From: Boletus sp. NGJ
Lineage: Eukaryota > Basidiomycota > Agaricomycetes > Boletales > Boletaceae
DNA length: 64,000 nt
NCBI GenBank assembly: GCA_019096195.1
Contig: JAGTXK010000134.1
Span: 62,001 to 126,000 of the forward strand
Direction of reading: 5' to 3'
The stretch's first letter is position 1. Each line of letters begins with the position of its first letter. Made by a program: the position numbers and the translations under genes. The notes under the pieces were generated by a model. It was not told the DNA's origin, made no database searches, and was given only the letters and a program-made list of their open reading frames with translations. Of the stretch, positions 1-12,300 are shown piece by piece.

Positions 1-1717
1 GAGTGTGGTACGAAACAGCCATGCCGAGCACATGCCGAACCACTGATCCCAGTGGAATCCAATTTGCCTCGGCTGGCATTTGCCTGATTCACAGCTTGAT
101 GATTGTTGCAACTTGACCTCTGTTGATGGATGTCAGTGATTATAGGAATGGCATTCCTTTATTGCATGATTACCTCCAGGGGGTGGTGCGTCTCCTTCAG
201 ATACTCATGATAGTTTGGCCAAGTTACCATAAAGCCAAGCCCATCCATCAGCCAGATTTGGTCATCAGGCCGTCTCTCCCACATGTGTTCAGCCTTGAAG
301 TTTCCATCCATGATAAGAGTTCAGCCATACTTCCAGCTGTAGGGATTTTGATCAAACAGTGCAGCGGTGAACGAATATCATCACTGACTCAGAAAGCTCG
401 TTGATGGAGACATGCACATTCATCCCTGGTTGAAGACATGCAGGGCAAAAAAGGGCAAGATCTCCCTTCAGTGGCTGCCGGGAATAGTGGCCGAAGCCAT
501 TCCACTTGAGAAGCTTTAGCAGTCTCCACTGTCTAGTGACCCTAAGCAACTCTCGGTAATGATTCTGGACCTGCATGAGCAGTTGACATGCAGAAAGCAG
601 GTCAGCAACTTACCAGCACAATGTGAGGAAAGACGTTGGAGGTTATCCTTTGGAGCTTGCTGTAATAGTTCATTCCAGATGTTCCACACTCCAAATTATC
701 TTGGATGAAGTCACCCAGCAAGGTAAAGGTAAATACAGTCCTTGGAATTTGTAGTGTTGCAGGGTAAAGCTTGCACCACAAAAGTTGAAGATATTCTGGG
801 TCAGAATTGGGGCATGTGCAGTAGTTGATGGTCATGAAATGAATCCCAGTCACATTGACCACTGTCAGATAATTTGATCCACTTGGCCGATGAAGGTGTG
901 GAGGAATGTCATCTCGGTTGATGTCTTCCCAGGCCTCGTCATCCATGGATGCTGGGTCGTCAGGTGTATTCAGATGTTTCTGGCCGCCGCTCAGACATGG
1001 CCCACCATCATGACCAAGATGGAGCTCAAATCTGGTCTGTCGCAATGTGTTTCAAAATCATCCAAGGCTTAGGAATGCTTTACAAAGCTCACCAAGATCA
1101 GAGATGAATTGTCAAAGAATGCCCTGGTCCACTACTGAATGCGATGAAAAGGATGCCTCTTATGTCAGTCTCTACAGCACCTGGTGCATAACAGCAGCTG
1201 ACCGAAACAGTCCGAACACTGATAGATGCCATCCCGATGGCATATACAACATTCTAAGAGATCAGTGGGAGCTTCCATGTCCAACACAGCTTGCAGAAAT
1301 TCTTCCTTGTGAGTGACCTATTCGCGGAGATAATCATTTGAGGTCTAGATGTTTGTGTGGATTAGTGCATTCACCAAAATCAAGGATGGGTACATTTTTA
1401 GGGGGCAATTGGATTGGCCAAATTTCCTCTAATTCTCCATCAGCAGCATCCAGCCTTGACCAGATATCATTAGAATAGCAAGTTTAAACATGACAAAGAA
1501 CATACATGCTGGCACCAAAGGTAAACTGAGAGTCAGATGGTCCAGGCTTGCTTGGGGTGGACTGGACAGATTGGGATGGTGTTGTGGAAGTTGGATCCTT
1601 GGTAGCATCCAATCTGACAAGAGTTATCTTAGGCCCTCTTGTGGTATTTTTCGTTATCCAAGTGGCATGTGTAACTCTTCCAGGGTTAATCTTTTATTTG
1701 TAGGCATTCTTAGGCAT
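1..1717 (-). pseudogene. KDZ transposase, N-terminal part, decayed
   Basis: This is the 5' part of a cut-and-paste transposase gene of the KDZ superfamily. The start at 1717 reads MPKNAYK and then a TAA stop where the right-hand copy has TGA; an ancestral CGA (Arg) would explain both. Downstream, 1045-602 is open for 147 codons and reads like the CxC2 cysteine-cluster domain that precedes KDZ transposases, with HDGGPCLSGGQKHLN and later TGIHFMTINYCTCPN. The next open block (576-352) includes FCPACLQPGMNVHV. The catalytic-core start (LIMDGNFKAEH) follows in another frame before the window edge. Frame changes between blocks may be introns or real breaks. The stop at codon 8 makes it non-functional as read, unless translation starts later. 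Confidence 0.75.
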
Positions 1718-2273
1718 TTTTAGGACAATGGAAGACAGTACAGTAGCATGAAAAAACACAGATACAACACACTTTACACTGTGAACCGAAACACAAATCA
1801 GTAATGCATATGTACACCTGCATGGTTTGTTGGACACTGTAGTGTCTTATCTTGGCTAGTCAGAACCAAGTCCATGGATACCGGAACTTTGATTTCTCCT
1901 GCAGCACTTCTGTGATTCAGTGACCTTGGCTATGCCCCATGTATGGATATATTGCGATCATAATTGCTTCAGCTAATTACATGGATCGAGGAATATGTCT
2001 GCCTGGGGGGGTTGCTGGTATCACATAATCAAGTTTACTGCTTGGTGCCTGGCCCTATGCCATATGGTTCATTTTATATGACTTCTCTTGGTGACATTTC
2101 AGGCACTTATGGCACTGAGCTCTGGCATATCTTACTCCTCTTAGGAGTATTGTGGTTATTGTGTAACCTTGGCTACTCGGTCTCCAGTGATCATGACATG
2201 GAGACATGGTTGTTGTAACACTATCTGATGACAAATGAATGCATTGTGCTGCACTTTGAGTCTATCCTCTACT
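1718..2273. promoter_or_regulatory. Intergenic region between divergent KDZ element genes
   Basis: About 556 bp separates the starts of the minus-strand transposase gene (1717) and the plus-strand accessory gene (2274), so it should hold both promoters. No clear TATA box was picked out. An 84-codon open frame (1964-2218) is also open in the other copy, but the two copies are so similar that this is weak evidence for a gene. Confidence 0.4.
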
Positions 2274-4906
2274 ATGTCTGACAACGAGATGGAATACACC
2301 ACGACCAACTATCAAGGAACTGTCCATGATGGCTCACAAGATGAGATGGAAGAAGAGGAACCCTAGGCCAAGGATGTCTCGGCTGAAAATGAGGCAGGGC
2401 CATCTTGGAATCCGATGCAACATGAGAACCCCAGCATATCTGACAACTCACTGCACATTCTCCAGGAGCAATGACCATCATGGAAGGCTGCCAGAGGTAA
2501 AAAACGACAAACCATCTGGAGGGCTCTGATACTTCAGATCCGGTGTCTGAGGGAGAACCTTACCCTGGAGGATGCAGTGTGGAAGCACCAAGTTCAGGTG
2601 AAAAATGAAATGTTGTTTCTGTCATGAAGATTTGATTCCAGATTTTTCAAAAGGTATATGAGAAATGGATGCAAAAACAAGGGCAGACAGGGGGAAAAAA
2701 GGATGGCATCGCCCTCAGCAAGACATGGACAGCTCAGTCTGTGATTCACAACAGAAAGAAGAAATCAAGGGAATGATCAAGGAACAGTTCGGCGTGGAGC
2801 CGGGATCCTTGACGATGTTTCAGCATTATCAGACGATGCTATCAGAAGTCACGAATGGTCTCTCTTCTGATGAGATCCAGAATGCTGAGTCAACTGCTGC
2901 CACATGGAATTCACAGGGTGCCATAACTGAAGCGAAGGCATGGCAAGTGTTTCCGATTGAATCATCCACCACCTGCTGAAAGTCATATAGGTTTGCAACG
3001 AGGGGTGTGGCATCAGCCATGAGGCAGTTCTCTCTGGATATGTGGAAAAGAGGAGGGATCCGGATGGTCGTATTGAGTGGGTTTAAAGATGAGAAAGGGG
3101 AGGTGTTCTCAAACCAGTGGGTGGACTCTTGGCACTCCGAAATTTCCATAGTCTGACCAACATAAGCTTCAACTTCAACTCGGCAATTGAACAGGGCCTG
3201 TCTTTCCAAGGCTTCAATGCAATCCAGGGGGACTGGGATAGGTATCTCGGCAGCTGCTTTGCTCCTACAGAGGATGAAGTGGAGGCAGATGACAAAGATG
3301 AACATTTGGGCCAGGCTGAGGCAAAAAGGCAGAGAAAGCCAAGGCAGAAACAAGGAGACGATGCAGTGAACATGGTAACTCAATCAGATGGCTCCATCTG
3401 GATCCCAGATTTCACCAGGCAAAACCAAGGTGATATGTAAAATATGGTCCAAGGCTTTCTCACCTCACACTACTGTACATTCACTTTATATCTAACCACC
3501 ATGCACAACATTAATGATTCCCAGGCTTGATATGCAAAAACAAGAAGGTTTCAGCCCCTTTCAAAAAGCTTGCCGAGTTCCAGGATAACTTGTTCCAATC
3601 TGAACATCTTCCAGACGGCTTCATCTTTCCTGATGATCCTAGCCATCTAAAGGCCAATGACGCAAAACAATTTCTGGAGTTTATTCAAATCCAACAATGG
3701 GATGCACTGAATGATATCTTTCATTTCCAATGCTGGTTGGATGGGAAGTATGAGCTTCAGGACCCAGCAGAGAGCAATGATGATGGATCCACAGAGCTGA
3801 GGGGACAGCAGAGATCTCAGCCAGAAAGGTTAAGGGCAAAGAGGCCCTCTGAGGCTCTGATTGATGGACAGGATAATAGTGGCCAGGATGAATCGATTTT
3901 TGAGGAAGAAGATTCAGTGCAATACAATTCTGACAAAAGAAATGGGAAGCGCAAGGTGGTCAGGAACCCATCTGCCCCATACAGTGATTGGTCAGAGATC
4001 GAACAAGAAGCTGGGGAACTTCCTCGGAAAATGGTGTCATTTAAGGCAGGTGCCCCTACACACAGTGTAGCATCAGAAGTGCATTTTGGAGCTTTCATTT
4101 GACTGATTCAGTGAAAGGATTGTCTGCAAGAAATCCCCAAACAGAGAGCAGTGGTGACCAAAGGGGCCAGAGTGGGGTGGATGGGCAACCGAGGCTGATC
4201 AACATTGGGACCTCCATAAATGGTAAGTGGTTAGTTGCTTTGGATATCACGTCATTGATGTCATGGATCTGGATTTGTAGCTGGATGACTGCCAACCCAG
4301 AATCCAAAGGGCAGGTCCCACCATCCACAAGAATGATTCAAAGTTGGACTGCCCAGAAATGCCAAGAAGGCCGACCATGCAACTTGGGCAAATGCTGTCA
4401 CCCCAACTAGGCATGCAGGCCCCCACAGGACAGTTGGATCACAGTGCCAAACAAATCTGCTTGAGGAATAAGATGCCAATGCTGAAGAAGCATCCTTTGC
4501 TGAAAACAACGATGAACAGGACTTTTTCGGTTGGTGACAGTGACTGAGGTATATAGCTTGATTTCACTCCGGATGGACAAGGCTAATGGATTCAATATCC
4601 ACCCTTAGCACCCCCCAAAAAGAAATTGAAGTCAGCATTAAAAAAGCCGAGTATATTGCCACCAGCCAGTCATGTTGGAGCTGAGGGCGGGCAAAAACCA
4701 AGGTCCCGAGCTCGCACCCTGGTGGTATCGAATGAGACAGGGGCCTGAATCCAAGGTACGCGAATATTCATCCTTTTTAAATCACATCTGACACTGGCAT
4801 TTTGTCAAAAGGCACAACTCTGCGTCGATCAGGAAGGGTGCACAAGGCTCCACAGCCACCTGATGCCAATGCATCAACACCTGGAACTCGGCAGCCCAGA
4901 AAATAG
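2274..4906 (+). pseudogene. KDZ element accessory gene, left copy, decayed
   Basis: The function is unknown. The gene starts MSDNEMEYTTTNYQG and has an acidic N-terminus, then a basic block (RGKKRQTIWRALILQIR), a middle section with GVASAMRQFSLDMWKRGG, a long open stretch at 3527-4102 rich in D/E/S, and a last exon near 4810-4906 reading TLRRSGRVHKAP. Several in-frame stops and frame changes interrupt it, some of which are probably introns. The same gene, also broken, lies inverted at 47105-49419. Its constant divergent pairing with the transposase suggests a role in the transposition cycle, perhaps DNA binding, but no named domain was recognised. It could also be a captured host gene. Confidence 0.55.
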
Positions 4907-4979
4907 CCATATATACTCTGTATCATACATACCTACAATATCTACTTTACAATTTGGCGAAACAAATGGCAATACGAAT

Positions 4980-7012
4980 CTAAGGATGGGCCGAGTGTTG
5001 CCCAGTTTCCGCCTTGGCATCTTCCTCATCCTCACCGGCAGCCTGCTCTTTGGTAATGGCATCATCCTCAGCCACACCCTGTGTTTGCATGGGGTTGTTG
5101 TCCTCGGCGTGAACACAGGTGATGGTCGGCAATGACACGGTGGATCCTGGCATCAAACCTGTGGAAGTCCCCACTGCTGTGTGATCAAAGATTGATGGGA
5201 GCAGGGGAAAGAGCTGGGGAGGCCCCCATCTTCTACCTGAGATTACACTCAGGCCAGCACCCCAATTGACAGTGGCACCAGCCTGAATGTGAGGCGGTAG
5301 AGCTCGACGGGAAAGGGGAGCAATCACCTGAGGGGGTGCATCCTTAGTCAAAGAAGGGAGGGGGGGCTTCGGGGGAGTCTATGTCAAATTCACCGGCATG
5401 CTGGCCAAGGGACGGAGTTGGGGAAAGTGGGGAGCTGTGCATGTCTGGCCTGGTCACCACCTTGATGAAGGCCCAAGCTGGTATTCCAGCGATCGCATCA
5501 TCGCTGGCCTATTGAGGAACTCGTTGGAATGGAAAGCGCATGGTGGTGGATGAGGAACAGACCGTATGGTCTGGGATTCCAATGTGATGGTCTCTGAGGT
5601 TGGTGACAATCTGACCATTGTGTTCACTCGATCTTCGAGCTATGAGTGGCTTGCTTCCAGCTGGCGGTGACTAGCCTGCAGTTGGCAGTATGCTTGAAGA
5701 AGAGCATCATAGTTGCCCTTGTCATCAGGCTCGGCATAATCAGGCTGAGCATCGCCCAATATTGCGGTGGTGGATGGGCCTGGTACTTGTGATCCAGGCA
5801 CTGACTTCTTGACCCTGGTGATCACCACACCTTCCAGGACTGTGTAATCAACTTGAGAGGCTGGAATATTGTGAATTGAGTGACTTACCTTGTGCTGGTT
5901 TTGATTGTTTAACCTTCTTTTGCAGGGGGCCAATCTTCATCGTCGGCACTGGCTTGGCGGTTGTGGTCAGTCCACGACATGGATGCACACGGTTGGTAAT
6001 GGTGCAGGGGTGAAAGGTGGCGGTAGGGCATGGTGTAGAATTCTTGATGGAGGTGGCCGAGCATGAGACTCACTGCATTTCCGTCGTTTCTGTGGTTTTT
6101 CCAAGGGTGGAGATCGGCGATGATGGGAAGTCGATCGTTGGAGCGACCTTGCCAGGGAGCATCGCACCTTCTGCTGGTGGCACTGGACACAGGCATGGCC
6201 AGGATTTGGAGTACACCTGTTGCCGCAGCGTTTGCAGGCAGCACATACCTGGTCAGCGTCGGCCTCATCTGCGATCTCTTTGGCAGGTGGTGGTGGTGGC
6301 CGTGACCTGGCTGCAGAGTGTCCATGAGATCGTTCAATGCTTGCTGCATCTGATAGCTTAACACATTGCCTTGAGCAACCCCAGTCTTCAGAGTCGGTTT
6401 CCAGTGGGTTGATCTGCTGAGCCTTCCCCTTCCCTTTGTTCACCTTCTTTAGCGCCATCTGCTGTTCTTCGATGTTGATGTCATTACCATCCTGCATCTT
6501 CATGGCCGGCCAAACCTTTATGTCTGTCTGCCAGCCCAATGGCCAAGCAACCTGCGCAGAGGAAGTTGCACCCTCACTTCCCAAATTGGCTGGGCCAGCC
6601 TTGAGCCAAGGGTGGTCTGGTCAACTGGAAACATCGTTCTTCAAGATCTTGCTCTAGTCCAGCCATCAACTATTTTGATACTGCAAGATCTCAATGTCAC
6701 ATGCGACAGCCAGCAGAGGTACCCTCTCGGCACCACCTGCCACAGCCCAAATCGTGTCCTGGCAAACAAGGTCAGTTCGCCGCTTGGGGTATGATAAATA
6801 TGATTGCATACCAATTGTCCCATGATCTTGGTGATGGCCTGGTGCCATGCTTCTGTCTGAGCAGCAGCTCCATCAGTCATGCTGAGCACTTTGATCTTGA
6901 TCACATGCCAGATGGCGGCTGTGGCATTGTCAATGATGGTTTGGATTGTGGAGGGCATGGTGATGTATGGTGATGGAGAATGTAATGGAAGATGATGTGC
7001 AGGGCATGGCAA
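4980..7012 (-). pseudogene. Unknown cysteine-cluster protein gene, decayed
   Basis: The gene family was not recognised with a function. The first block (7012-6641) contains MPSTIQTIIDNATAAIWHV. The second (6584-5967) carries a compact cysteine cluster of pattern CAACKRCGNRC then ACVQCHQQKVRC, which looks like a small zinc-binding module, preceded by a K/Q-rich linker. An intron of about 37 bp (5888-5852, GTAAGT...CAAG) leads into a C-terminal block with a helical Q/A-rich stretch, and then a tail ending at 4980 that contains NWGAGLSVISGRRWGPP. The C-terminal half stays in one frame for almost 1 kb but is crossed by about three stop codons, so it is probably a pseudogene. It diverges from the plus-strand gene at 7417. 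Transposon cargo or a host family are both possible. Confidence 0.5.
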
Positions 7013-7416
7013 GTTTTGCTACACCAAATGGCATTTACCATTGTTTAGTTCTCTGCCATTGTTGCTCAGCAATTACAGCTAATGCATCATAGTCCAAATC
7101 TCCTAAATAACTGCACATTCCACAGCTAACCACATGCATCACCACACCCAATCTGAGTTCTCTCCTTCCCTGCCATTTTATTTTTTCCATATCTCGGAAC
7201 ATACTCCCAAATGCAAAAGCAAGTTTGATTCACAATACCAGGTGAGTGCAGCCATAGCTTGTCCCAGGAAAATTTCAACCCAAAAAACATTGAATTCAGA
7301 TGCCGCCTCAGCCACACACAATCAATCAACTGTCTTGGCATACCATGAATCAGACTCCATTGGTACATGGGTGACCATGGACTCAATTGGTAACTGACTG
7401 CATTTTAGATCTAGAA

Positions 7417-8251
7417 ATGCCTGATGCACCAGACCTGTCTTGGCGCATTCCCACCCTGCCTCCATTCCAACCCTACCAGCCACCATTGATGACAACCAAC
7501 TTTACCGATTTCACCAGCGCCTGCTTACCAACCCCACCCCCCTTCACAATGCCTGATGTCTGGCCTATTGTGTTTGCAAGTGCCCACATCCCAACACCTC
7601 CTCCATTTCTACGAAATGACATCTGTATCCCAACGCCACCACCATTCATTCCAATGGCCGAAGATCCTTCCCCCTCCTCCATCTCACAGAAGACAGCACA
7701 GGCCTGTCTACCTCAAACACTGCCTCACCCCATGGGCAAGATGGATCTACCCGCTCGAAAGCATCGATCAGGTGAGTGAGAGCAGAATGTGCAGATGTTG
7801 CTCGGTCGTGATGCAAGAAAAAAGCATCAGGCAGAGGCCATGAAGACCATTGATCAACAGTGTAAGTTCATTCACTACCTCACCTCAATAATGTATGTCA
7901 CATCGTCTTGTCTGAATGTAGTGGCTGTAAGAAACAATGCTGAGTGTGATCGGTTTGCCAAACAGGGTGTCAAGATAGAGGGAATTCCGGATTTTGGTGG
8001 GTACATAATCATGCTGTAAATGGCTTATTCTAAGGATATTGGCAGTGTTTGCAAATGCTGCAATGGTTGATTGCATGGTGGAGGAGGTAGCCAGCATTTG
8101 GCATCAACCAATTGAACATCTGCTTGCTCAGATGGTGATGGAAATGGCCACAGAATTGTTTATTCAGGCCTCACAGCAGAGGATGGAACTGCTTCAGACT
8201 CAGGTAAGGCTATTGGATATGCTAGAATATATTCAAGAGCAGCGTGTGTAA
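7417..8251 (+). pseudogene. Unknown PTPPPF-repeat protein, one in-frame stop
   Basis: A small gene of unknown function. The start MPDAPDLSWRIP at 7417 opens a proline-rich N-terminus with four spaced copies of a P-T-(P/L)-P-P-F motif. A TGA interrupts the frame near 7777. The same frame then continues (EQNVQMLLGRDARKKHQAEA) to a 60-bp intron (7862-7921), an exon with NNAECDRFAKQGVKIEGIPD, a 49-bp intron (7997-8045) and a helical last exon ending EYIQEQRV at 8251. The introns have normal GT-AG ends and restore one frame, so this was a real gene. The single stop may be a recent lesion or a missed splice. The first intron is a multiple of three and open if retained. Confidence 0.5.
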
Positions 8252-8404
8252 CATTAGAATAGACATATATGCCATATCAATAGCATATAGATATTATGGT
8301 CATATGAAAGGGAATATTTGGACTCAGTTCAAGGCCAAAACTGAGCTTGGTTGGTCCACACATGAACGCATGATCCTCAGTCTGATATACAGCAGTCAAT
8401 AATC

Positions 8405-9390
8405 CGCACCCTGCTCGGTCCTATTGTATGCATCAAGGTCGGTTGCATTCACCCTGCTCAGTCTGGCCATATCCATCAAGGTCAGTCGCACTCACCCTGC
8501 TCGGTGTGGTCATATACACAGGTACTTGGTCACCTCCACTCTACTCAGTCTGGTTGTATCCATCGAGGTCAGTTATAGTCACCCTCCCCAGTGTGGCTGT
8601 ATCCATTGGCACTTGGCTACCTCCGCCCCGCTTGGTCTGGCTGTATCCATCAAGGTCGGTTATGCTCACACTGCTTGGTGTGGTTGTATACATGGGTACG
8701 TGGTCACCCCCACCCTGCTTGGTGTGAGCATATCCATCAAGGTCGGTTATGCTCACACTGCTCGGTGTGGTCACATACATCGGCAATTGGTCACCTCCAC
8801 CCTGCTTGGTCCAGTCATATCCATTGAGATCAGTCAAGATCAATCACCCTCCCCAGTGTGGCCATATCCAGTGGTACTTGGTTATCTCCACCCTGCTCAG
8901 TCTGGCCATATCTATTGAGGCCAGCCATTCTCACCCTGCTTGGTGTGGTTGCATATGCCTGTACTTGGTCACCTTCACCCTGCTCAGTCTAGTCGTATCC
9001 ATCGAAGTTGGCCACACTCACACCGCCTGGTGTGATCATATGCATCGGTCAACCCCACCATGCTTGATGTGGTCATATCCATCGAGGTCGGTCATGCTCA
9101 CCCTGCTCAGTTCCACTGTCTATACTGAGGTCAGCCAAATGCACACTGCCAGTGTGGTCATATATGTCAGTACTTGGTCACCTCTACCCTGCTCGGTCCC
9201 ACCATATACATCGAGGGAAGTCATACTTACCCTGCTCAATGTGGTCGTATGTATCGCTACTTGGTCACCTCCACCCCGCTCGGTCTCGCTGTATCCATCA
9301 AGGGCAGTCATGCTCACACTTCTCAGTGCGGTCATATACATCGGACCTGGGTCACCCCCACCCTGTGCAGTGTGGTTGTATCCATCAAGG
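8405..9390. repeat. 87-bp compound minisatellite
   Basis: About eleven degenerate units. The unit is 87 bp, made of two related half-units of about 43-44 bp: one type begins CATCAAGGTCGGTTATGCTC, the other CATGGGTACGTGGTCAC. Anchor positions 8474, 8561, 8648, 8735 and 8822 are exactly 87 apart; other steps (8431 to 8474, 9080 to 9123) are half-units. Because 87 is divisible by three, several frames stay open on both strands for hundreds of bases. These are read here as by-products rather than genes. Confidence 0.9.
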
Positions 9391-9391
9391 G

Positions 9392-12300
9392 TTGAATCAA
9401 GGCATTTTGCTCCAACAATAGTGGGGAGTTTCTCAGCACAGAGTTTACAAAGGCATTGGAACAGGCTGGGATTGAGTGACAGCTATCCATGCCCTATGCC
9501 CATCAGCAGAATAGGAAGACTGAGTAGGCAATTCAAATTCTTGAAGGCCATTCACTTGCTATGCTTAAGGCAGCAGGCTTGCCCTTGACTTTCTGGGGTA
9601 AGGCCATGCTCACTACTGCCTATCTGTGGAACTGCACTGAATCCATAGCCCTGCCACCAGGAAAAACACCTTACGAAATGGTTCATCACTGGAAGCCTGA
9701 CCTATTACACCTCTGAGTTTTTGGGTTGTGCTGCTGGGCATATATTCTATCCAAGCTACAGCATAAGCTTGGGCCAAAATCACATCAAGCAGTCTTTCTG
9801 GGCTATCCAGAGGGGGTAAAGAGCTACTGCTTGTGGGACTCCATCAGTGGCATGTTTTTTGTTGTGCACAATATCACATTCAATGAGGGTCACTTCCACA
9901 GTACATCCAGCAGTGACAACAAGGATGAGAATGATCCTGCCTCATCTCTTCCTCCTCCTGTCCTTCCCTCTCAAGCAACTGCAGTTACCACAGTCTTGGC
10001 ATCTGAATCACCTGTCTTGCCTTTGCCCACTCCCAGTGTGATGGCTGCCCCCTCCTCCCACTTTACCCATAGTGCCCCACAGGTCTAAGTGTGCCCACCA
10101 CCAGACTGAGGCTGGGAAGGCCTATGCAGATGAATGTGCAGCCATATAGGCCCATCTGGATGAGTTGAGAGATCACTGTGTATGTGTAATAGCCCACCAG
10201 GCATTGCCTTCACAGGGTGGTTCACTAAAGAGGGTAATGGATGTGAACACTGACTCCCTAGGGGCTATTAAGCCAAATAGCAATGTCTCTGATATTGCAG
10301 CAGATATAGCTATTAAGGAGCAGGCCCACATCATTGAGAAACAAGCCAACATTGCCATCAGAAGCAACAAACACCAGGACCCTTCCTTCCTAGACTACAA
10401 TATGTTGATTCCATTAGCCACTTATAACAAAGCCATGTTAAGGCCTGATCATGAGCAGTGGCTTGCAGCAATGAAAATAGAGTTACAGACAATGCATAAC
10501 ATGAACATGTATAAAGTCACTGATCTACTGGAAGGTTGCAAGGCAATTGAATGTCATTGGGTCCTCAAGTTTAAGGATGACAATAAGAGTGGCTTGGTTT
10601 ACAAAGCATGGCTCATGGCTTAGGGTTTCTTGCAGATTTCTAATATCAATTATGGTGCTACCTTTTGTTACAACCTTGTAACATAGAGACATGTGATCTG
10701 AGTGAACCAAAGGTGATCTGGGTTCCACTAGGACCTGCTACTCTCCCTTCCTCTGAATAGGCAAGGGTCCAGTTGATGGGTGGGTACTATAGCAAGGCTT
10801 TGAAAGTGTTGAGGATCACCACCTCTAACACTGATACACGAGTGACAAAGATGTCCCCAGCTCCCAACGTATCTTCAGAGCAGCAACCATCTGTGATGTA
10901 TGCTCCGTGAGATTTCTGCTACCTACTCTACCTCTGTAGAGTAGATGCCTCTTATAACCTTGGGCCAATACCAAGAAGAATGGCTTCGCCCTGTCCCTAA
11001 TGGGATGCAAAGCAAACAAAGAAGCTGGTGACTGTGATAATCAGTAGCATGAGAAGAAGCAGGGCTTCTGGCTTTAGCTTCTAGGAACAGAAGTTGATGG
11101 GGAGGCAGAGATGATGTACACTCAGGTTGATTTGTGTAGATCAAGGTTAGGGAATACATCGAGGGGCGACATGCCCGTATTAATAGACTCTGCCCAGTTT
11201 AGGGCAGGCTTTCTATCATATAAGGTAATATGAGACTTGGGTCGAATATTACCATAAGGGGAACAAGACATCAGTCAAATGGCAGAGTTGGAAATACTGG
11301 GCTGTGTGCAAGAGAGCACAGCCAAGGAGGCATTATCTATGGATCAAAAGGTAAAATAGAAAGAGAGGTGAAATAGGAGGCTGTGGTTCACTGCCAGGGT
11401 GATGGCAGCATCACCTTAGAAGGTGGCAGGATATGATAATACTTGAGTGGGAGTTCATGGGGAATTCCAGAAGAGTCCAGAGTCAAAGGACAGGTCATCC
11501 CAGAGATCTGTCGGAGGGGAAGGTAAGGGAACAATGATATACCCCCTTCCACAACTGTAACACCTTTGCCCCAATTATCAAATCTGCTACAGTTTGCCTT
11601 CTTGCTGCTCTCAGATGTTAGAATGACTAGGAGATTGACACCTTCAATGTGAAGAGGGCCTTCTTGTGGGTTGTGCTCAAAGAGGAAATTTAATGCATCA
11701 GCCCAAGAGTTTTGAGCAGGGCAATTGGAGGACAGTCATCTGGTTCATGCTCCACTCCATCTATGACTGAAGCAATCCACACTTGAGTGGTATGAGCAGG
11801 TTCACTCTATGATGTCAGACCTGGGATTCATTCATGCCAAATCAGATCATGTACTATTTTACTACAATGGCAAAGGTGATGTCACCACAGAAGTCACCAC
11901 TCTCACATTCAGCATCCTCAAGAGTCAGATGCTTCATTGAGTGGCATGTCAATGATGGCATGGGGGTCTCCAACTCCTGTTCTTTTCTAGAAAGAGTGAA
12001 GAAACAGATTGCTGAGAAGTTCAGCATCAAGGACTTTAGGCTAGTGTTGAAATATCTGGAGGTACAGTTCAAACAGGACTGAAAAGCTTGCTGACTCTGA
12101 ATGCATCAAGGCGAGTATATCAGCTTCTTGCTTTAGAAGTATGGGTTGTCCAATTGCAACCCTGTTTGTTTCCCTGCCAACTCCAAAATGCCTTTCAGAA
12201 ACCTTTTCCTCACTTATCCTGCAGTCACTGATCTCCATTCCTCCTACCTCAAGCTTATTGGGGAACCCATTTACCTCTCTGTCAACACACATCCCAACAT

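Larger units (their letters stand above)
1..4906. mobile_element. KDZ-type DNA transposon, left copy (cut by window edge)
   Basis: This is one arm of a KDZ (Kyakuja-Dileera-Zisupton) element. It holds a transposase gene on the minus strand and a divergently transcribed accessory gene on the plus strand. Bases 1 to about 4670 are present again in inverted orientation at about 47105-51691. In the first 180 bases I counted three differences, two of them CG against TG. The other end lies outside the window, and no terminal inverted repeat or target duplication could be placed. The right-hand limit is set by the end of the accessory gene, so the true element may extend further. Confidence 0.75.

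Noticed and set aside
1490-1723. Plus-strand frame starting MTKNIHAGTKGK
   Set aside because: It lies over the first KDZ transposase exon, which reads MPKNAYK...KINPGRVTHATW on the minus strand and fits the family.
1964-2218. 84-codon frame shared by both KDZ copies
   Set aside because: The two copies are too similar for shared openness to mean selection, and it lies in the divergent promoter region.
8424-9588. Long open frames of 164 and 279 codons
   Set aside because: They follow the 87-bp repeat, whose length is a multiple of three; frames are open on both strands and the predicted protein has no non-repeat domain.
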